64,000 nt of DNA, taken from positions 1-64,000 of the forward strand of contig NZ_PCOY01000004.1 of the NCBI RefSeq assembly GCF_002979475.1, written 5' to 3'. Shown in pieces: positions 59,523-64,000 of this stretch (position 1 is the stretch's first letter; every line of letters starts with the position of its first letter). This DNA comes from Microbacterium sp. MYb62. Lineage in GTDB: Bacteria; Actinomycetota; Actinomycetes; Actinomycetales; Microbacteriaceae. The notes under the pieces were generated by a model. The model saw nothing but the letters and a program-made list of their open reading frames with translations, was not told where the DNA came from and made no database searches. The position numbers and the translations under genes were made by a program.

Positions 59523-60731
59523 TCACAGCGAGATCCACTGATCCGAGAGGGGCAATGCGGCTCGCACTTCCCACCCGCCATCGACATGAGGGCCTGCCGT
59601 GAGTGTTCCCTGCAGGGCGAGTGCGCGTTCGTGCATGCCGATCAGTCCGAATCCGTTCTCCTGGGTGTGCGCGGGTGGTTCCGTGCCGTCGTCTCGGATG
59701 AGGAGATGCAGCTCATCGCCGACGAGATGCGCCTGCACGACGGCTCTTCTCGCGCCGGAGTGTCGCATGACGTTGGTCAACGCCTCCTGCACGATGCGAA
59801 GCGCGCCCGCCTGGACGAACTCCGGCAGCAGGAACTCCTCGATCTGCAGATCGACGTCGATGCCGATCGCTCTGACACGGTCCGCGAGCGTTCTCACGCT
59901 GTCGGCGAAGAGGGAGACCGGGGCATCGGGGCGTTCGCGATCACGCAGCATCCGCACCACGCGGCGCATCGCGGCGAGCGCTTCACTGCCCTCGTTCGCG
60001 ATCGTCCGCACGGAGGAGCGAAGCTGTGTCGGATCACTGTCAGCCACGCGATCTGCGGCCTGTGCGCCGATGACCATCGCGGTGACATGGTGGGCGACGA
60101 CATCGTGGATGTCGCGGGCGATGCTCGCCCGCACCTGGTCCGCGACGCGCTCACGATCCGCGGCGCGGAGCTCGACGAGCTGCTCATTGCGCTGCCTCAG
60201 GATCTCGGCGGTGGTGCGATGGAGGTACAGGGCCCTGCTCAGAGCCACGACGGCGATGACCACGAGCGCGGCGAGGATGCGCCGCGAGGGATCCGGCACG
60301 ATGAAGTCGTAGTACTCGTCCAGCCGTCCGCGGATGGTCGCCTCGAGAAGCGCGGACAGCTCCCACGGGACCAGAGCGAAGGCCAGGCCCGTCACCGTGA
60401 GGACCCCGACGAAGACGATGGATGTGCCCCGGGCGGCGGCCCTGCCCGCGATGAGGACGAGCGGAAGCAATCGCAACTCGAGGATGTCGCCCCACCCATC
60501 GGGCCAGGCGTACCAGGCGACGACGAGGACGAGCGTCCCGCGGGGGAACTTCCGCGACAGGGGCCAGGCGACTGCGCCGATGAGGGAGATGAGGAGGTAG
60601 TTCTCGGGGCTGATCGGGTACCAACCGACCGCTCTCGCGCCCGCGATGACCGCACTGGCGAGCGCGAAAGCAGTCGCCGCGATGACGAGGTCGCCGGCGA
60701 GCGACCCGCCGTTCGCGAACCACTTGCGCAT
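59523..60731 (-). CDS. NarL-type sensor histidine kinase
   Basis: A 402-residue membrane kinase. The first 160 residues hold about five transmembrane helices and no clear extracellular sensor. The HisKA_3 phosphorylation site is in SIARDIHDVVAHHVTAMVIGAQ (near residue 205), followed by an HATPase segment (LRIVQEALTNVMRHSGARRAV, then NGFGLIGMHERALALQG). Such kinases sense membrane or cell-envelope stress. TACCCT stands 6 nt before the ATG. Confidence 0.93.
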   Translation of the reverse strand: MRKWFANGGSLAGDLVIAATAFALASAVIAGARAVGWYPISPENYLLISLIGAVAWPLSRKFPRGTLVLVVAWYAWPDGWGDILELRLLPLVLIAGRAAARGTSIVFVGVLTVTGLAFALVPWELSALLEATIRGRLDEYYDFIVPDPSRRILAALVVIAVVALSRALYLHRTTAEILRQRNEQLVELRAADRERVADQVRASIARDIHDVVAHHVTAMVIGAQAADRVADSDPTQLRSSVRTIANEGSEALAAMRRVVRMLRDRERPDAPVSLFADSVRTLADRVRAIGIDVDLQIEEFLLPEFVQAGALRIVQEALTNVMRHSGARRAVVQAHLVGDELHLLIRDDGTEPPAHTQENGFGLIGMHERALALQGTLTAGPHVDGGWEVRAALPLSDQWISL

Positions 60732-60737
60732 CAGGCC

Positions 60738-60743
60738 AGGGTA
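60738..60743 (-). promoter_or_regulatory. -10 box TACCCT of a leaderless promoter
   Basis: TACCCT on the minus strand lies 6 nt before the histidine kinase start codon. Confidence 0.5.
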
Positions 60744-60784
60744 CGGGTCCGCGACGGGGGATGGCTCCGCAGAAATGATGAGAT

Positions 60785-61699
60785 TCAGGGCTTCAGGAGG
60801 TTCGCCACCTGGTCGAGAAGGTGGCGGGCGGCGCGGTAGCGCTCCTCGTCGTCGCTCTGCTCCAAGACGACGACGAACACACGGACAGGCGTCCCCTGGT
60901 CGTCTCCGAGGTCTTTCGCCGACAGCAGGCTGTATCCGCCGAGCGTCCCCGTCTTGATCCCGACCGCCCCGGCGTCGGCGAGAAGGTCGTTCGTGTTCTC
61001 GACGTAGCCCACTCCGGGGAGGTCGATCGACCGTTTCGCGACGATCTCGGCGACGACGGGGTGGGCCAACGCTCGCCTGCCGAGATCGATGAGGGACGCG
61101 GGAGTGGCGGTGTTCCGGGGGTCGATTCCGGTCGGCTCGATCATGGTGATGCCGGTGAGGTCCTCCCGGGCGAGGAATGCCTCGGCGGCGGCGGTGAAAT
61201 CATCCCGGCCGCTCCACACGCGGTCCACCAGCATGTCGGCGAAGTTCGATGCCGAGCCGACGAGGATGCCCTCGAGCATCTGGTACTCCGTCAACTCCGT
61301 TCCGATCGGAACGAGCAGCGCCGACTGTCCCCGATCCCGATACGCGAGGTAGTCCTGGTCCTCGTCCGCGGTGAACACGATGGTGTCGCCCTGGTCCCCG
61401 AGCCGTAGCGGTCGCTCCTCGAGGAGCATGAGCACCGTGACCACCTTGGAGATGCTCGCCATCGGGAGTGCTTGATCAGAGCTGGCCGCGACCTCGCCGT
61501 CGACCAGGCCGATGGCGGCCGCGCCGGCAGACGGCCACGACACCGCGCTGAGATCCACGGAACGCTGCACGGCGGCGTCGGGCTCCGTCTGCGGGTCGCC
61601 CCAGGCCTGACCATAGCCCCAGAGCGCGACGGCACCCAGGAGAACGATGAGCACGACCGGGAACGCGGCGTACGACGACCGCCTTCTCTTGCTGTTCAT
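60785..61699 (-). CDS. D-alanyl-D-alanine carboxypeptidase-like protein (S11 family)
   Basis: A 304-residue exported serine peptidase. The N-terminal helix (FPVVLIVLLGAVALWGYGQA) is a signal anchor without a lipobox. The penicillin-binding motifs are SISK (SxxK, near residue 82), SASN (SxN) and KTGT (KTG). It would trim D-Ala from peptidoglycan stem peptides. The body is short, missing the usual C-terminal beta domain of DacA. It lies upstream of the two-component pair on the same strand. Confidence 0.88.
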   Translation of the reverse strand: MNSKRRRSSYAAFPVVLIVLLGAVALWGYGQAWGDPQTEPDAAVQRSVDLSAVSWPSAGAAAIGLVDGEVAASSDQALPMASISKVVTVLMLLEERPLRLGDQGDTIVFTADEDQDYLAYRDRGQSALLVPIGTELTEYQMLEGILVGSASNFADMLVDRVWSGRDDFTAAAEAFLAREDLTGITMIEPTGIDPRNTATPASLIDLGRRALAHPVVAEIVAKRSIDLPGVGYVENTNDLLADAGAVGIKTGTLGGYSLLSAKDLGDDQGTPVRVFVVVLEQSDDEERYRAARHLLDQVANLLKP

Positions 61700-61828
61700 G
61701 AAGGACAGCTTCGCCGCTCACCGGCGGGACCTCATCGGCAAGAAGTACGGAAACGAGTAGTCACTTCTGATGAGGACCCGGCGCGGTCGCGGGACGATGC
61801 GACGCTCCAGGACGACGACGGCGTGAGG

Positions 61829-62809
61829 TCAGGCCGTGGGCTCGCGGAGGCGGACCAGCCGCTCGTGCCCGGTCTCCTCGAGTTCGGCGATGTCGTCGCG
61901 CGACTTGAGGAAGTCCGAGAACGAACGGTAGCCGAGGGCCTTCTCGCTGAACGACGGGTCCATGCGACGCATGTGCGTCTTCACGGCGGAGCTGTGCAGC
62001 CATTCATCGGCGTCGGCCTTGTCGTGACCGAGGCGCAGCGCGCGCTCCAGCAGCTGCGTCGCCACCTCCTGATCGTCGACCTTGTCCTCGACCCGGGGCT
62101 CTTCCACCTTCGGGGCGGATTTGGCGCGCGTGCGCTTCGGGGCGGTCTTCGGCTTCGCAGTCGCCTCGGCAGCTGCTTCGGTCACCGGTGCCGGAGGCTC
62201 GACCGGGGGTGCCGCGACGGGGGAGACGACCGCCTTCGTGGGGCGCACGACGCCGGGCAGCGAGTCGTAGGACTCGAACTCGTCGCAGGCGGCGGCCAGC
62301 GACTTGGCGGTCGAGCCCGACACCCCGACGCCGATCACATAGCGGCCGAGACGCTTGCAGCGCTGGGCCAGGGGCACATAGTCGCTGTCGCCGGCGACGA
62401 TCACGACGTGCGTGAGGTCGGGCAGGCGGAACATGTCTTCGACCGCGTCGACGGCGAGCCGGATGTCGGCGCCGTTCTTCGCGTAGGCGGCGGCGGGGAA
62501 GAGCTGCACGAGATCGACCGCTCGTGCCACGAGCTGCGAGCGGTACACGGCGTTGACGGGGGACGACCAGTCGGCGTAGGCCCGCGTGAGCACGAGTGTG
62601 CCGAAGGAGGCGGCGTAGTCGATGATCGCGCCGACCTCGATCATCGCGCGGCTCAGCCGGTCGGTGACCTCCGGATCGTTCGGGTTCTCGCTGATCCGCT
62701 GACGGTCCTTGCCGTAGGCGTTGCGTCCGTGCACACGGTCGTACCAGGAGATGACGATGTTGTCGAAGTCGAGGTAGACGGCGACGCGGGCATCGGTGGT
62801 CTCGGCCAT
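61829..62809 (-). CDS. NYN-domain putative ribonuclease with LOTUS domain
   Basis: A 326-residue protein. The NYN (PIN-like, LabA/DUF88) nuclease domain spans residues 8-165; acidic catalytic positions are Asp14 and Asp16 (VYLDFDNI), DIRLAVDAVEDM and the VVIVAGDSDYVPL triad near residue 140. An Ala/Pro/Lys linker (about 180-235) leads to an OST-HTH/LOTUS domain (LLERALRLGHDKADADEWLHSSAVKTHMRRMDPSF). It probably degrades RNA in the cytosol. Its stop is 2 nt from the Gfo/Idh gene region. Confidence 0.88.
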   Translation of the reverse strand: MAETTDARVAVYLDFDNIVISWYDRVHGRNAYGKDRQRISENPNDPEVTDRLSRAMIEVGAIIDYAASFGTLVLTRAYADWSSPVNAVYRSQLVARAVDLVQLFPAAAYAKNGADIRLAVDAVEDMFRLPDLTHVVIVAGDSDYVPLAQRCKRLGRYVIGVGVSGSTAKSLAAACDEFESYDSLPGVVRPTKAVVSPVAAPPVEPPAPVTEAAAEATAKPKTAPKRTRAKSAPKVEEPRVEDKVDDQEVATQLLERALRLGHDKADADEWLHSSAVKTHMRRMDPSFSEKALGYRSFSDFLKSRDDIAELEETGHERLVRLREPTA

Positions 62810-62811
62810 GA

Positions 62812-63798
62812 TCAGGCCTCCTCACGGGGGTAGCGGACGCCGATCTGCGCACGGATCTCGTCGAGCGTGCCCATGATGGCGACGCTCTCGGCGATCGGGA
62901 GGATGTCGCCCTCGAGGATGCCGTCGCGCACCAGGCGCTCGGCGGCGAACGCCTGGTACTGCATGCCACGACCTTCGACCTGGGAGGAGTACTCCTCCTG
63001 CACCGTGCCGTCCGGCAGGACCACACGGAACGTCGTGGGGGCGTACCAGACCGTGTCGATCTCGATGCGCGCGGCGGTGCCGAGGATGCCGGCGACGTTG
63101 GGTCCCGCCGCTCGAGACGACGAGAGGCTGGTCGAGACGGCGCCACCCTCGTGCGTCATGACGGTGGCGACCTCGGCGTCGGCTCCCGTCTCGATGAGTC
63201 GCCCGACGGCACGGATCGTGGTCGGGGCGCCGAGGATGTCCCAGATGAAGGAGATCGGGTAGATGCCGAGGTCGAGCAGCGCACCGCCGCCGAGTTCGAG
63301 GGCGTTGAGACGGTGCGCGGGGTCGGAGGGCAGCAGCTGCGTGTGATCGGCGCTCACCGCGCGGATCTCGCCGAGGGCGCCCTCGGCGATCAGCTCACGG
63401 ATGCGGACCATGTGGGGCAGATACCGCGTCCACATCGCCTCCATCACCAGGAGACCCCGCTCCGCGGCGAGAGTCTGCAGATCATGCGCTTCGGCGGCAT
63501 TCAGGGTGAAGGCCTTCTCGGCGATCACATGCTTGCCGTTCTCGAGAGCGAGTCTGGCGTTCTCGTGGTGCATCGGGTGCGGAGTCGACACGTAGATGAT
63601 GTCGACGTCGGGGTCGGCGACCAGCGCCTCGTACGAGGGGTGCGCGTGGGCGATGTCGAAGCGGGCGGCGAAGGCATCGGCCGACTCCTGCGAGCGCGAT
63701 CCGACGGCCACGAGGTCGAGCCCTGCCGTTCGCAGATCGGACGCGAAAGCGCCGGCGATGCCGCCGGTCGCGAGGATTCCCCAACGAAGACCTGTCAT
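62812..63798 (-). CDS. Gfo/Idh/MocA-family oxidoreductase
   Basis: A 328-residue dehydrogenase-like protein. The Rossmann motif is WGILATGGIAGAFASDLRTAG; the conserved lysine is in GKHVIAEKAFTLNAAEAHDL; the C-terminal region has ALELGGGALLDLGIYPISFIWDILG. Unlike the two in the sugar operons, the EKPxT motif reads EKAFT. TACGCT stands 6 nt before the ATG. It starts the operon with the NYN protein. Confidence 0.9.
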   Translation of the reverse strand: MTGLRWGILATGGIAGAFASDLRTAGLDLVAVGSRSQESADAFAARFDIAHAHPSYEALVADPDVDIIYVSTPHPMHHENARLALENGKHVIAEKAFTLNAAEAHDLQTLAAERGLLVMEAMWTRYLPHMVRIRELIAEGALGEIRAVSADHTQLLPSDPAHRLNALELGGGALLDLGIYPISFIWDILGAPTTIRAVGRLIETGADAEVATVMTHEGGAVSTSLSSSRAAGPNVAGILGTAARIEIDTVWYAPTTFRVVLPDGTVQEEYSSQVEGRGMQYQAFAAERLVRDGILEGDILPIAESVAIMGTLDEIRAQIGVRYPREEA

Positions 63799-63804
63799 GG
63801 TCTC

Positions 63805-63810
63805 AGCGTA
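63805..63810 (-). promoter_or_regulatory. -10 box TACGCT of a leaderless promoter
   Basis: TACGCT on the minus strand lies 6 nt before the Gfo/Idh start at 63798. Confidence 0.5.
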
Positions 63811-63890
63811 GGGGGTGCGGCGCGTGTGACCGACTGTTACATCCCGTGACGCCCGGCATCGGGCGCGTGGCAGCGGTGGGCGTCTGCTCC

Positions 63891-63896
63891 TACCGT
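63891..63896 (+). promoter_or_regulatory. -10 box TACCGT of a leaderless promoter
   Basis: TACCGT lies 7 nt before the ATG of the truncated flavin monooxygenase gene. Confidence 0.5.
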
Positions 63897-63903
63897 GACG
63901 GGC

Positions 63904-64000
63904 ATGACCGAACCCCTCATCATCGGCGCCATGGTGCGCACCCTGGGCGCGTATCCCTCGGGCTGGCGGCAGCGTGGTGCACACCGCGATCCCGCAGCCG
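63904..64000 (+). CDS. flavin-dependent monooxygenase (LLM class), 5' end only
   Basis: Only the first 32 codons are in the window: TEPLIIGAMVRTLGAYPSGW, then a short Arg/His-rich part. This start matches the NtaA/SnaA/DszA group of bacterial luciferase-like monooxygenases, which oxidise small molecules with FMNH2 supplied by a reductase. The rest of the gene lies beyond position 64000, so the assignment is provisional. Confidence 0.55.
   Translation, partial: MTEPLIIGAMVRTLGAYPSGWRQRGAHRDPAA

Overview
The window reads as a chromosomal segment of a high-GC actinobacterium, most likely Microbacteriaceae and close to Microbacterium. This rests on strong GC bias at third positions, the mix of IclR, LacI, ROK, PucR and PadR regulators, a class Ib nrdHIEF operon, tight ATGA/GTGA gene overlaps, and many start codons that lie 6-7 nt behind a TAnnnT box (leaderless mRNAs). 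The genus is an inference; no 16S sequence is present.

Layout. 1-160: 3' end of a 5S rRNA with two terminators, the tail of an rRNA operon. 179-5467: IclR regulator divergent from hutH-hutU-hutI (histidine to formiminoglutamate). 5554-11762: oligosaccharide island (debranching-type glucosidase, two CUT1 permeases and a binding lipoprotein without an ATPase, plus a divergent LacI regulator and its operator). 11786-12703: the arginase-fold formimidoylglutamase that completes the hut route, followed in the same operon direction by a DUF445 protein. 14088-14891: CsoR/RcnR-type metal regulator and a small membrane protein.

15096-20853: spermidine/putrescine-type ABC transporter (ATPase, Tat lipoprotein, two permeases) coupled to a YtcJ-like amidohydrolase. 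20930-27571: two class III aminotransferases, a CoA-acylating semialdehyde dehydrogenase, a PucR and an Lrp regulator. Together these suggest uptake and catabolism of polyamines or omega-amino acids such as beta-alanine or GABA. 27656-31779: acyl-CoA dehydrogenase-like protein with alpha/beta hydrolase, then a PfkB sugar kinase with an MFS transporter.

32170-36012: nrdHIEF, preceded by a 390-nt leader with several DnaA-box-like sites and closed by a terminator. 36204-46622: patchwork of small regulator/effector units: HxlR with DUF1330, two very small acidic proteins, PadR with hydrolase, a 40-residue zinc-ribbon protein, a short leader ORF coupled to a membrane protein, an XRE-ImmA pair with a perfect operator, and an NAD-dependent epimerase with DUF4166.

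46675-58737: a large carbohydrate cluster of three TIM-barrel sugar isomerase/epimerase proteins, two Gfo/Idh/MocA oxidoreductases, a ROK repressor, a TetR regulator and a ribose-type (CUT2) ABC importer with lipoprotein. Its substrate is unknown; the enzyme mix fits an oxidoreductive sugar or glycoside pathway and it is the best candidate here for new biochemistry. 58813-64000: two-component system, DD-carboxypeptidase-like protein, NYN-LOTUS putative RNase, a third Gfo/Idh protein and the start of a flavin monooxygenase that runs off the window.
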